Positions 32,657 through 44,451 of a stretch of 64,000 bases of DNA are shown one piece after another (the first letter of the stretch is position 1; each line of letters begins with the position of its first letter). The stretch comes from Lunularia cruciata (Eukaryota; Streptophyta; Marchantiopsida; Lunulariales; Lunulariaceae), in assembly GCA_948567375.1 (NCBI GenBank), contig OX419759.1, positions 60,985,493 to 61,049,492 on the forward strand, given 5' to 3'. A model generated the notes under the pieces. That model had not been told where the DNA came from and ran no database searches. It saw nothing but the letters and a program-made list of their open reading frames with translations. The position numbers were made by a program, and so were the translations under genes.

Positions 32657-35600
32657 GAGATTTTGAGCCGCCTATTGGGAGCTTGATTAGTTCCAATGGG
32701 ATTGAAGGTTCAACCTATGCAAGTTTGCTTCACTTGCAAGGTATGATATCTAATTAGGGTTGTAGGATTTTGGTTGATTTTGGAAGTTTAGAGAATTGTA
32801 TGTCTATGCAAGTAGCAAAGGAGTTGGGTATTCCTATCAAGCAAGTAATTGAAAGTAGATTGATGATGGCGGATGATAGAAAAGGATTCCGTACCTTGCA
32901 TCTTATTACCTTCAAGATTGGGAAAGAGTATTTAGAGTGTATGAGGTTTGTAGTGGTACCTCTACACTACAATGTCATTCTAGGACTACCTTGGCTTGAA
33001 TATCATAAGGTTCAATTTGATTGGACCCAATGACAAATTCAAGTACAACACCAAGGTATGAATTTCTGATTAGGTTGTTTGGCACCTCTAAGTAAAATAC
33101 CTAAAAATAGTTAGTCCCAAGATGGGAAGTTTGTTGAGAAGGTAGCTATAGAGCAAACCTTGAAGGGAGATGAGTCCCAAGATGTGAAGTTTGCTAGTGA
33201 AGCAACCATGGAGCAAGATTTGAAGAGAGATGAGTCTCTAGATGGGAAGTTTGTTAGTGAAGCAACCATAGAGCAACCTTTGGAGGAAGATAAGTTTGTT
33301 TTCATGATGTGGATCAAGCCGATTGCACAAGGACAATCTAGGGAGAGCCAAGAGCATCATCAAGCAATGGATGATCAAATAGTTCAAGAGTTTGCAAATG
33401 TGTTTCTAGATGATCTACCAAACGAGTTACCCTCCAATCGTGGTATGCCCATCAAGATTGAATTATTACCAAGGAGTACTCTAGTGAGTAGACCAATCTA
33501 TTGGCTCTTACCAAAGGAGTTGGCGGAGTTACAAACAATAATTATAGAGTTTTTGGAGAAGGACTTCATACAACACAATACCTCTCCTAGGGGAGCACCG
33601 ATACTATTTGTTCCAAAGAAGGATGGAGGACTTTATTTTTGTCTTGATTACCATGGGCTCAACAAGCAAATAGTGAAGAATGCATATCCCTTGCCTCATA
33701 TCAATGACTTGCTTGACCAATTGAGTGGAGCATGATACTTCTCCAAGTTGGATCTTTGCAACGGCTATTGGCAAATTCCCATTGATAAGGAGGGTGTGCA
33801 AAAGACTGCCTTACAAACAAAGTATGGGCATCTTGAGTGGAGAGTTCTACCTTTTAGGTTCATTAATGCTCCAATAATCTTCATGGATCATATGCATCAA
33901 GTGTTGGATGGACTATTAGATTGGTACATAGTGGTGTTCTTAGATGATATCTTAATCTATAACAAGATAGGCAAAACACATGAATCACGTGCAAGAAGTC
34001 CTAAGATGACTACAAAAATGGAAATTTTACTCCAAGAATGTGCCTTTTGGCAAAAGGAAGTTACCTTCTTGGGTCACAAGATCTCATCAGAGGGGATCAA
34101 GATGGAAGAGGAGAAAATCAAGGCCATTACTGAATGACCTACTCCAAAGGATGCTATTATGGCCAATCCATTAAATGCCATTAAATGGATTGGCCAAGTT
34201 TTACCAATGGTTCATCCACTATTATGCTCATGTAGCTACACCATTGATTGACCTCTTGGAGAAGAACTCAAGCTTTCAGTAGACCACCAAACACAAAGAA
34301 GCATTCCAAAATTGAAACATATGGTGTCTTCAAGACCCATCTTCAACCATATGATCCTTAGCTACCTTGTGTGGTTGATGTTGACACTTCTAACTTTGCA
34401 ATTGGAGCCGTGTTGCAATAGGAAATTCCCAGATGGACTACATTCCATTGCCTTTATGTTCATCAACTAAATATAGCTGAAACAAATTACCACACTCGAG
34501 ATCAAGAACATCTTGCAATGGTATATGCCACCAAGGTATGGAGGCATTACCTCTTGGGGAAACAAGTGATCATGAAATTGATCACAAACCATTGTTGCAG
34601 ACCTTACACTTGAAACACATGAAGAGTTGAAATCATCAATGGGAGGAGCAACTCCAATTATTTGAGATCAAACTTGAGTACAAAACAGGTTGGTTCCATG
34701 TCATCCTTGATGACCTATCACAATGACATGATTTGAAGTCTCTTCCTCTCATCATAGTGGTAGTTACAACAATATCAATTGACTCCAAGGTCCAAAATGA
34801 GTTTTGGTCAACTCTGCAACAAGATCCCTTCTTCCAAATGGTATATGCTTATCTTATAGCATGTGACAAGGAGTAAAAGACCTTCTCTTTCAAGGAAGGC
34901 CTTCTATTCCATGATGACCTGATCTATATTCCAACCAAAGGTGATCTTTGACTTGTGTGCCTTCAAGAAGCCCATGATTTACCAATTGTTATAATATGGG
35001 TGTGGATAAGACCTTGGGTACCCTCCAATGCCAATGGTGGTGGCCCAACATGGCATGAGATGTTCGGAAGTTTGTTCGATTGTGTGAGAGTCGCCAATGC
35101 AACAAGGTTAGTAACCAAAAACCGAGTGGGCTCCTTCAACCACTCCTCATTCCATCTACTCATTAGGAACATGTGAGCTTAGATCTTATCACCTCCTTGC
35201 CCAAGACAAAGCAAGGTCACACAACAATTTTGGTGTTTGTGGATAAGCTTAGTAAGCAAATCCATTTGGCACCAATGGTTGATATTGTGGATGCTCCAAC
35301 CTTGGCGCAAATCTATTTCAACAATGTATTCAAGTATCATGGGATTCCACATGTACTCATCTCCAATTGTGATCCTTGCTCCACTGGAAGGTTCTAGCAA
35401 GCACTCTTCTAGATACTTGGCACCAAGTTTGCCTTTTCCATGGTCTATCATCCTCAAACTGATGGATAAACTGACCATGCAAATTGCACCTTGGAAGATA
35501 TGCTTTGTGCCTTTGTCAACACTCACCATACCAATTGGGATGAATGTCTTACAACTACGGAGTTTGCATACAATAATTCTAAATAGGCAAGCACCGGATT

Positions 35601-35904
35601 CTCTCCTTTCTTTCTTAATTTTGGCCAAGACCCACTTGTTCTAGATTCCCTTCTTGCTCCTCCTCCATCTCATATCCCTCATACTTCCACCTTCTTGATC
35701 ACCATCTCCCAGTCCAACAAGCCAAAGCTCATCTTCTTGTTGCTCAAAATTGGCAAGAACAATATGTGGGTCACCATCATCTTGATCTAAGCTTTCAAGT
35801 TAGTGATAAGGTCATGCTCTCATCCAATAACCTTCCTCTCCACTTGATATCCAAGTTTGTAAACTTGCTCCTAATTGGATAGGACCATTTGATGTCACCT
35901 AAAT
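32657..35904 (+). pseudogene. pol: Pol of B2 (protease to integrase)
   Basis: Protease at 32760-33035 (FWLILEVXRIVCL-like with ILVDF; DSG lost) followed by GLPWLEYHKVQFDW. Three 20-residue repeat units at 33115-33290. RT at 33450-34140 ([30 protein letters not shown] with both catalytic Asp). RNase H at 34320-34740. Integrase at 34955-35904; at the catalytic Glu position the codon reads GAC. Frame broken many times. Confidence 0.82.
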
Positions 35905-36579
35905 TGTCTGTCATGTATATATACATCACTAGATAATATACATCACTGTCAACATCATACACTATAGAAGCACAACTCACACATAAGTCATACATAGACT
36001 CTAAAGTGCCACAATAATTAGATTGTTTACAACTCTCAAATCATCTCAACTCAAATCATTACTTGATCTATCACTCTATAAACTACCAACAATTGGGCAT
36101 TGATTATAGTCAAGCCACACCCACTCTAGCTAAGAGAATCCAAGTTATACTCACGGGCCTTTGTCCACCATAGCTAGGAACTAGAAGGCTCAACAGTAAA
36201 GAAGTGAGCTCTTTGGAGCTGCACTTTGAAAGTATACCCCTAGACTTAAGCTAGGTCTGAAACCCTAACGGTCCCGTTGATTGCACACTCAACGGTGCAA
36301 AGTGATAGTCGACTCCATAGTGAAGTTGGTACCCCAAACACAAAATCTGACCATTGGAAAGTAGTCTATGGGAAATTGCTAAAATACCTCTAACTACTAT
36401 CACTACAACTCTAGTGTCCAAGCAATCTAGATGTGACACTACAAATGGCATAACAGCCATTGTGCATATATACATTGCAACACAACATATATTGCAACAC
36501 AACATACATTGATGCCAACATCATACACTATAGAAGCACAACTCACACATAAGTTATACATAGACTCTAAAGTGCCACA
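35905..36579 (-). repeat. 3' LTR region of element E
   Basis: On the minus strand it begins TGTGGCACTTTAGAGTC and ends near TGTATATATACATGACAGACA. A block of roughly 100 bp (TGTGGCACTTTAGAG... to GTATATATGCACAA) occurs twice, at 36579-36470 and 36013-35910. Only the inner copy is present in the split LTR at 14814-27673. The true LTR might therefore start at TGGCTGTTATGCC (about 36465), with the outer copy as a duplication. Confidence 0.6.
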
Positions 36580-36604
36580 ATTGCCCTCCTAGCTGGCGGT
36601 TAGG
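36580..36604 (-). other. Polypurine tract region of element E
   Basis: Minus-strand sequence CCAGCTAGGAGGGCAAT lies directly before the LTR start TGTGGCAC. Purine content is moderate; the position supports the call. Confidence 0.45.
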
Positions 36605-36734
36605 TCCCTCTAACTCCAAATAGCCATCTACTCCAAGTATATTGTATACCCTATGATGGGCAAAGATCAAAAGGCTGGGTGTTATGGAGTCCCATCGTTA
36701 GTCGTTTGTTTATAATCTACACCATATAAAGAAT

Positions 36735-38333
36735 GAACTAGCTATAGTTCAAGTACATCTAGGACATAATCACTATCCTTGAGGAACCACCATGAGGGTA
36801 GGAGTCATACATGCCATATGCCATTCTCTCAAACAACTATCACACACTAATATAGTAGCAGCTCCACTAGAAGAGCCACATAACATACACCTCAAGCTTG
36901 CACATACAAGTGCCAAGCTTGGGTCCATACCATCAATGTTTGGGAGGTGGCATGGCACACAATTGCGCACATGATCCTTCCAAACAACACCATCATGTCC
37001 TTCCAACAAAAGGACTCTAGATGGCAAAACCTCACGCACTCTCAAGATAGTGCGGCCTATTGAAACATCAAGTGTAGTCGGTGTTGTCTACCATAGATAT
37101 ACATAATCTCTTGGATGAAATCAACGGATTGAGGATCTATAACCTCCTCAAATGGTAGCATAGCATAAGGTATCTCTATGTTGAGCAATTGCCAAGTTCT
37201 CAAAGGCCATTGGCATCACTCTCCAAAAGATCTCTACCCGTTGAGAACATACGCTCATCCATACATTTGGATCATCCAAGTCCAAAACTACATTAATATC
37301 TTGACAAATGGCTGTAGTTAAATCTAGATCTTATCCAAAGAGTAGGAAGTAGGGAGAGAAGGATGCTAAGGAGGCTTGCCAACTGAACCAATAGCCCATG
37401 GCCAGCCAAGGTAATTACGAATCCCAATCTCCCAAGTGGCCTCTCTACAAACCATTCTTTTGCAATCCTCTCTTCACCATCTGAACCTCTCTCTCTGCTA
37501 AGCCATTTGCCTTAGGATGATCTTGGGATGTAGTATGATGATCAATCAAAGCCTTGTCATACAAGACCTGAAACTCCTCCAAGAACTTTGTACCCTGATC
37601 AAGCAAAACCTCAATTGGTGCACCAAATGACTAGGAACTCAATCCAAGAACAAGTAAGCAGTCCCTTCACTAGACTTGTCAAGAAGTGCCACCAACTCAA
37701 TCCACTTGGAGCAGTGCTCCACCATCACCAAAACATACCGATGATGTCACATAGTTAGCGGTAAAGGTCCAACAAAGTCCAAACTCCAATATTAACCCAA
37801 TCCCATGATAGGTAATGGGTGTAACTATGGCAAAGGAGCATTGAATGATGCTCTAACTCAATCACAAACTACACATCTTGCAACAAACTACTATACCTTA
37901 GTTTGCATACCGCACCACCAATAATGACTCTAGAGTAAGCTATATGTATGCTTTACTCCAAAATGTCCTAGCTCCTCATGAGCATGATAGACCAACTATG
38001 GTCTCTAAGGTGGATGTGGTACTACTCGCACTTTACCATCCTCCCATACATGCAAAAGATATCTGCCCTCCAATCTAAATCATCTAGTTTGCTGAAGGAC
38101 ATGATCTCTCTCCTTGGCCCCAATTGTGCTACCCACAACCTAATGCAAAGATAGTCCATCACTAAGACGTCACCATAAATGTCTTGCTGAACTGTACCAA
38201 TATCTCCACTCTCTAGATCTGTGACCTCAATAACTCCTTATGTATGCACTAAAAGAGATACCAACCAAAGCCTTAGAAAATATACAGAGAGGGGCTTATG
38301 CATACCAACCTGGCACCATCTCCTTATCTATCT
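36735..38333 (-). pseudogene. pol: Integrase of element E with C-terminal PHD finger
   Basis: Minus strand. The zinc-binding Cys pair CKMC is near 37890. Core motifs: LDFVGP near 37780 (first Asp), EVLLDQGTKFLEEF near 37600 (second Asp) and DHPKANGLAERE near 37500 (catalytic Glu intact). Further on, 37045-36776 reads REVLPSRVLLLEGHDG, NCVPCHLPNIDGMDP and then CMLCGSSSGAATILVCDSC with REWHMACMTP (36889-36800). Past two stops follows LCPRCT and the terminal TGA (about 36735). This gives a complete C4HC3 PHD zinc finger at the very end of Pol. PHD fingers bind histone tails, so it would replace the chromodomain as a targeting module (inference). Several stops lie within the integrase. Confidence 0.75.
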
Positions 38334-39040
38334 TGTGAGCCAGCCTGTCTCTCACTCAAGATGAACCTCTAATGGCTATCATGGTAGCGCACCATGGACT
38401 AGGAAGGCAAAGAACACCAAATCCATCATACTCCTCCAAGGCTAACACTCCAAGACTCAAGACATTGCTCACTAGAGAACTCAATGTGAGAGAGACAGTC
38501 GCAAATGAAAGGATGATGAGTACCTCCTCACCCCTAGTTTATATACTTATGAAATAATTATGCACTAAAGTTACTATTTACCATAGTAACTCAAGTAATT
38601 AGACTAAAAGTCAAGTAAATTCTAAAAGTATAAAGAAATATCCATCTACATAGGAATATTCCACTAAGCATGTCATCTTATCTTGACCTAATGACTAAGT
38701 CAAGGATTCCTTCACATGGGCTATCTTTGGACTAGAGAAGAATCCAAAAAAAAGGCTTGTGGGTCCAAGAGTTCTTAACTCTTTCCTCAAAGCCAAACAC
38801 CTAGGAATAATACCAAGTCAACATACTAGAATCTAAAATAATGGTGCTAATCTTTTACACTTCCTCTAAAGTAAGGTCCCCTCTAAAGTAAGGTCCCCTC
38901 TATCTTAACTATGACTAAATTTAGCTGATCATGAATAATATAGAACCATCTTTTATCTCTATATAAATAATACCTTTCAAGTATTTGTAATACTAAGCTA
39001 AATATCATAATACCACACACATACACAAATGGGTGTTACA
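38334..39040 (-). repeat. 3' LTR of C1
   Basis: On the minus strand TGTAACACCCATTTGTG...GGCTCACA, 707 bp. It is 16 bp longer than the 5' LTR partly because CTAAAGTAAGGTCCCCT is duplicated in tandem near 38869-38905. Confidence 0.9.
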
Positions 39041-39390
39041 TTTACCCCCGGACTAAGTTTTCACTTTGTCCTCAAAGTGAAGGTCTTCCTACCTTCTATG
39101 ATATATCTTCAACTTATCATGGTTAATCTTATCAAAGTGTCTTCCTCTCAACTCCTTGAGATCATAGGTGTAATTGCTCCATACCTTCTCCACTATGAAA
39201 GGTCCAAAGTACTTAGGCAAAAACTTCTTTTGCACTCTCTTGAATCAAATGGAATCAAACAACCATTACCTAGTCAACTTCTTTGAAAGGCTCCACCTTC
39301 TTCTTGCCTTGCCTCTTGTCATAGCTCTCCTTTTTTTCCTTTGAGCTTGTTCTACTCGAACCATAGTAACTACTCTTGCCTCTTCCAATT
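39041..39390 (-). pseudogene. pol: Integrase C-terminus and PPT of C1
   Basis: Minus-strand translation of 39230-39100 gives KYFGPFIVEKVWSNYTYDL followed by LRGRHFDKINHDKLKIYHRR, a GPF-type integrase tail with no chromodomain. GGGGGTAAA immediately before the LTR is the PPT. The upstream part (39390-39240) is Lys/Arg/Glu-rich, then D begins. Confidence 0.75.
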
Positions 39391-40169
39391 TGTGGTACCC
39401 ACATTTTTGTTTTTTTTTTAGTTTTCATCCTATTTTGAAGAAGTGTACAGACAAAGTCATGTTATACCTGTATGGCAGCGGAAGGCGGTACTTGCATGGC
39501 AGTAGTACTTGTGTACCTATATGGCAGCGATATTCATTATTCTTGAGAATAGATAAAGCAAAGTGCTGATTTAGTGCTTGTTGCTTGAGCTTGATTCCGA
39601 GTATCAACTCTATGTGGTTGTGAATGTTGAGAGAATTTTGAAGTGCAAGTCAATGTGCTTGTAGGATGTTGGATTCTATAGCCTTGATCTTCATTCTGTG
39701 TGTTTGATCCTAAGTGAAGTGCAATTGGAGCAATGCTTTGACAGATTTGAGAGGATTGAATTGTAGTGTTGGTAGTATTTTGCATTTGTGAGTGCAGCAT
39801 TGAGTTGATGTGAAGCAATTTTGATTGAGGAAGTTGTGACTTTAGTGGAGGGGTGGAACACAATTTTGAGATGAAGTTGTTTTGTAGTGAAGTGCTATTT
39901 TTGGGAAAGACTAAATCATCACAATCAAGATTGTTTGGAAAGATTTGAAAGATTTGTGATTATGAGTGACAAATTGTTGTGACAAGACTTCAAGTTAGTG
40001 CTTTTTACTCTCATTTGGGTGTGGTTTCTACTTGAGAGATTAAAGACACAACCAAGAAGAACTAAGATTGTTACTATTTGCTTTGTATTTGGAGATTTCT
40101 TACTAGTATCTTTGTGGGAACAAAGTTTACTTACCAATTACCGCAAAAGTGATATTTGTAGGGTTGTCA
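39391..40169 (+). repeat. Putative 5' LTR of D
   Basis: Starts TGTGGTACCCACA, an inverted-repeat-like LTR end, exactly where C1 integrase coding stops, and ends TTGTCA seven bases before the PBS. No second copy is present, so the limits rest on position and TG/CA ends only. Contains degenerate repeats of TATGGCAGCG (39470-39530). Confidence 0.55.
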
Positions 40170-40176
40170 TATGATT

Positions 40177-40195
40177 TGGTGCCACTGTCAGAGAT
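40177..40195 (+). other. Primer binding site of D, decayed Asp-tRNA type
   Basis: TGGTGCCACTGTCAGAGAT matches the Athila/Tat-type PBS TGGCGCCGTTGCCGGGGAT at 12 of 19 positions. Six of the seven differences are C-to-T or G-to-A. Confidence 0.65.
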
Positions 40196-40869
40196 ACACA
40201 TCTCAGAAGTAGAAGAATACAAAGCCAGTTTTGAAACTAGGTATCAAATCAACATGAATGTTTGCATTGAGTGAACAGTGAGAAGAGAGAGCTCAAAGAT
40301 GAACTTTGCAACATGAAGAAGAAGAATATCAAAAGGGCCATATCAATTTAGACAAGGCTGAAAGAGAGGCATTGGACTTACAACTCCTACACAAAGTTCA
40401 AGAATCCTTGCAAGAGCTCAAATGAAAGAAACAAGAAGTTGGGTGGGATGGCTACTTTGCATCTCCTAATTCCAAGAAGAAGAAAGATTCAAGCAAGCAA
40501 ACATATTCCTTTATGACCCAATACACCAACTTCCCCAAAATCTATCAAGGAAGTCAAGTTTATAAGAGAATTTATCTATGAAAAGATAGCAAAAAGTTTG
40601 ATGGAAAAAGAGTGTCAATATCTTCTATGCAATTGGCTCAATTGGCTCAAAGGAATTTCAAAGAACACTTGAAGGGTGTTGAAACTCTTCCTTCTACTTG
40701 GGTTGAAGTTGACATAATCAAAGAAGAAGTAACTATCAAAGAAGACCCCACATTGAACTTGACCAACTAGAACCCTTGGATTGTTAACACTACTTCAATA
40801 CCGGCCAATACTTTGGGTCCATCAAGTTCAACTATACCTCAGTCAATTCCTCAGAGTCGAATAATGACT
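40196..40869 (+). pseudogene. D leader and Gag N-terminal remnant
   Basis: Lys/Glu-rich frames with many stops (for example FIREFIYEKIAKSLMEKECQ around 40560-40620) suggest a coiled-coil N-terminal region comparable to the H fragment at 3217-3480. No single open frame survives. Confidence 0.4.
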
Positions 40870-42868
40870 TTGTTACCTATCACTTGACACGCCTATCAGA
40901 AGTACAAGGGGATAGAACAAGACAAAGATCCAGAAAAATTCATCAAATAATTTGAAGTCGTCTCCTTTGCCATCAAGGAGCATGACTCTACGGATTGCAT
41001 GCGTATTTTTCCTCCACAAGAAAGCTCAAAGTTGGTACACAAATGTAACCCAAAAGGGGTTTGTGCCTGCAGACTATGCAGATTTGAGAAACAATTTCTT
41101 GGAACAATTCCAAGAAGTTGACAATGATACAAGTGTCTTTGTGGCACTTAATGATTTGGACCAAGGAAAGAAGGAGAAGTTGAGAGACTACTCTAAGCAG
41201 TTTATTGCTCTTTTGAACCAAGTCCTTAAGCAGTCTGGTGTGGTGGATTACTCTGATGCCCAAACCATTACCTGGTTTCTGGGAGGACTTTCACTAGAGA
41301 TTTGGATCTTTGCTAGGGAGAGGAATATAACTTCCCTAGATAAGGTACTCAAACACATTGCCCGATATGAGGTGGCTCACTCTCACTCTTCTGGTAACCA
41401 AAGGAATTGGGAGAAGAAAGGCAAGAAGCCCAAAAGAAGAGCTTTTGGCAGTACATCCACTTCTTTAGAGGAATCTTCCACATCTTTGAGTTCTTTGTCA
41501 GAATCCAAAGAAGATTTAAAGCCACAATGAATACAAAGATGTGGGGGAAAGAAACTTTTGACACCTCTAGCAAAGAATGTAAATAAGGCCGATAATAAGT
41601 TGGATACTCTTATAAAAGAGCTTGCAGATTTTAAAATCCCAATTATTGGGGCAAAGGACTGAAGGAAGTCTCCTTCATTTGGAAGATCCAATATGTGGTG
41701 CACTATGTGTGGCAAGTTGGGCCATGCAAACACGGAATACCACACTCGTAATACATTTTTGTTGCAGCAAATTGATTGGGTTCTAGGCTGGGACCGAGGA
41801 GAAGAAGAAGAAGAGGTATACCAAACTCAAGAGGTACAGCCTCAGGCGAGCACATCATATCAAGGTCCAAGGTATGGACCACGGGAGTACAATAACAATG
41901 CTCCCCCACAAAGACCACCAATGGGCAACCAAAATCAACCTCAAAATGTTGCACCAAAAGCATGTTATAATTATGGCTTGATGGGACATTGGTCTCCAAA
42001 CTATCTGGAGCCAAGACAAAAAATTGTGTATGTTCTCTTATGTGGGAATTGTAAGGGATTGGGTCATACAAGCAACCAATGCCTTCATCCACCAAACCCA
42101 AAGCCGCTTGTGAAATATGTATAGACTCCAATTGAGCATGTTGTGCTCCAAGCAAAAGGGGATACATAGGTAAATTGTATAACATTAGAGGAGGAGAGAC
42201 CTCAAGAAGGGAGTCCGACGTCAAAAGGTGAATGGCCAGACCTTGAAATTTTAAAGGTTGAGACATGCTCAAGTAAGAAAAAGTGTGATCCCAAGGAACT
42301 AAGTATAACCTCTTTATCCTCACAAAAGGTGAAGAGACTATGCCTAAAGGCTATTCTTTCTGCCAAGGAAGAAAAGATTCTAGCAAAAGCCAAAGCTAAA
42401 GCTTTGCACAAAGAAATCAAGGAAGTTGTACTCAAAACTCAGGAGATGAGTTTGGAGGAGGAGATGAAGATGAAGCCTCCCATTTTTCCAGCGGATATTA
42501 GATCCAAAGTGAAAGATTTGATCCAAGCCAAGGCTTGCCAACCCAAGGAACATCGGGTCAAGACCACCAGTACTCCAATCACCATTATGAAGCGCCTCGA
42601 GGTCAAATTTGAACATGGTGAGACTTCAAACCCAAAGATGAAGGTGAAGAAGGTGAAATTGGAAGGAGTACCTCAATACAATATCGTAGCAGATTTGGCA
42701 TCCACAAGTGCAAATGTTATATTAAAGCAACTGTGGGAAGACAATAAGTTGTATAAGAAGCAGCTAAGTTCAGCTCTCAAGAAAGTAAGGGTGATGTCTA
42801 AAAAAGACCTGCCAGCCATTTATCATATTGAACAAGAAGATCTAGGATCTCCCAAGGTTGATGCATAG
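40870..42868 (+). pseudogene. gag: Gag of D (capsid and zinc knuckles)
   Basis: The capsid domain is mainly the 192-codon frame 40952-41530 (KKAQSWYTNV, LRNNFLEQF, LRDYSKQFIALLNQV, WFLGGLSLEIWIFA), ending in a Lys-rich tail. A second frame, 41693-42124, holds two or three CCHC knuckles. CTMCGKLGHANTEYH (41700-41744) lacks its last Cys, CYNYGLMGHWSPNYL (41962 on) is degenerate, and CGNCKGLGHTSNQC (42042-42083) is perfect. A third frame, 42329-42868, is Lys-rich and ends with YNIVADLASTSANV, the segment that precedes protease in this lineage. The long minus-strand frame 41703-42323 is a shadow. Confidence 0.8.
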
Positions 42869-43062
42869 ATTGCGGGGTGCATGATTACATCAATACCCAT
42901 TAATTTGGGTTTCAGGATGAATGTCATGACCAAAGACAACGCAAATAGGTTGGGGTACCATATGTTTGAGCCAACACCCTAAGTTTTGAAATTTGCAGAC
43001 CACATCAAGATAAAAAGGTTCAGGTTTCTCCAAGATTTCTATAGCAACATCAAATCCTAGAG
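42869..43062 (+). pseudogene. pol: Protease fragment of D
   Basis: Reads CMITSIPINLGFRMNVMT, NRLGYHMFEPTP and KFADHIKIKRFRFLQDFY with one stop. This is the plant Athila/Tat-type aspartic protease layout (normally P-I-D-x-G-x-x-V-N-V-M-T). The active-site Asp is Asn and the Gly context is changed, so it is dead. D ends here. Confidence 0.6.
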
Positions 43063-43070
43063 TGCATATT

Positions 43071-44420
43071 AATCAAAACTCTCATGGATAGTTTATTCAT
43101 AAGTTGAAAGATTATCTCCATCATTAATCTTGAGAACTAGCTGATGAAGGTGATAATATTTTTGTAACTGTACTAAGACTCTCTCTAAGATCTTTCACCA
43201 AATTCTCCAAAATTACTTTTACTTCACTACAATCCTATCCTTTTGGAAGTCTTTCTACTCCACAAACCTCACACAACTCCTTGGGAGAAGATCTAGGAAG
43301 ATATTCTCCCTCCCAATCTTGGTGAAGAAGGTCCAACATGCAAAACCCAAGTCAAGTAAGCCTCTTTTTTCATTAATCTCTTGCTCTCAAAAGTCAATGG
43401 ACATGAACTTGCCTTATGTCCCTTCTCTCTACATAAAAAGCACTTAGACTCACTCTTCCTCCAAGTGGTGTAGTTTTTGGATCCTCTCAACACTCTCTTC
43501 AAATTCTATTCTAAACTCTCTTTTCCTCAAATCCACCCCTAAAATCACCCTTTGAGAACCTTGCATAGCCTCAATTTCCACTCTTGGTGACCCTCCATGT
43601 TCACAAGTCTAAACACTCAAATATGCTTTTTGATGCTCTCACACTCCTCATGCATGAGATCTCAACTCTACAGAATTGACCTTTCCTCACAATGTCACTC
43701 AAATCTCTCAACTAGGATGTCATAGTCCTCTAAAAATTTTCACACTTGATCACAACTCCAAGGCAACTCTCCCTACAAAATCTTAAATCTTTTCATAAAG
43801 CCATTTAGCCTAAGCACCTTTCTATTCAGCAACATATTTCAGATTTGGTTTGAAAACCACCCCCCTCACTTTAAAAACTTATAACTCTCTGTTAAAGAAT
43901 GGTATCTCTCTAATTTTTGTGTCAATAGGTAGGAGAAAATACATTGAATTTTCTTGGAAAATTTTACAACAATCCATTCAAAATTGAAAAAATAGAAGAC
44001 TCTATACAATTTTCCAGAGAGCATGCAGTTGTGGGAGCAATTTACCCTATCAACTTTCAAAAATTCTAGCCCAATGCGCATACTATCTCTCACAAGAATT
44101 TTGAGTGTGATAAATGAAGAATAAACTAAGCTATCATGTGTAGAAATTTCAAGTCCAAATCTCAAATTCAAGATTTTTCCAAAAATCATCTTAATCCGCA
44201 AAATTTACAATCCACCTCACACAATCTCTCCAAATCCTCTCATGTGTACAAGATGTACAAAATCACCTCACAGACATCATTATGGACTACAATGTATACA
44301 AATGGGTCCAACTTCTCTAACATAAGTTCAACCTTCTCCTCCCCTAAAGTTCTCTCCAAATGAGCTCTCATAGCCTCCTTCTATGTAATATAGAATTGTA
44401 CGGAGAACATTATCTTGCCT
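43071..44420 (-). pseudogene. gag: Gag segment of C1
   Basis: The minus-strand frame 43502-43293 contains an intact CX2CX4HX4C knuckle, CFLCREKGHKASSC, preceded by a Lys/Arg-rich stretch. Further down, 43200-43150 reads LVKDLRESLSTVTKIL. Sequence from 43500 to 44420 is expected to hold the capsid domain but is too broken to name motifs. The 5' leader and PBS follow. Confidence 0.6.
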
Positions 44421-44428
44421 TTTAGAGA

Positions 44429-44447
44429 GATCCCGACAATGGAACCA
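44429..44447 (-). other. Primer binding site of C1, Glu tRNA
   Basis: Minus strand TGGTTCCATTGTCGGGATC. It corresponds to the complement of the 3' end of plant glutamate tRNA (TGGTTCCGTTGCCGGGA) with two transitions. C2 has an equivalent site at 60510-60528. Confidence 0.7.
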
Positions 44448-44451
44448 AAAA

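Larger units (their letters stand above)
31075..35904 (+). mobile_element. Chromovirus B2, 3'-truncated by element E
   Basis: 5' LTR 31075-31479, PBS, pre-Gag ORF, Gag and Pol up to the GPF region (LNWIGPFDVT near 35880). There it meets the E LTR within a short microhomology (ATTGTCT). Chromodomain, PPT and 3' LTR are absent from the left side and not found on the right. Confidence 0.85.
39391..43070 (+). mobile_element. Element D (gypsy, Asp-tRNA type PBS), 3'-truncated, nested in C1
   Basis: Putative 5' LTR 39391-40169, PBS 40177-40195, Gag to about 42870 and a protease fragment to about 43060. The rest of Pol and the 3' LTR are absent. The sequence then passes into minus-strand C1 Gag, so a deletion followed the insertion. 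Confidence 0.7.

Noticed and set aside
36735-37045. PHD finger as part of a host gene
   Set aside because: It continues the integrase in strand, order and composition, and is followed directly by PPT and LTR of element E; no exon structure is seen.
41703-42323. 206-codon minus-strand frame
   Set aside because: It is the antisense shadow of the D Gag, which has zinc knuckles on the plus strand.
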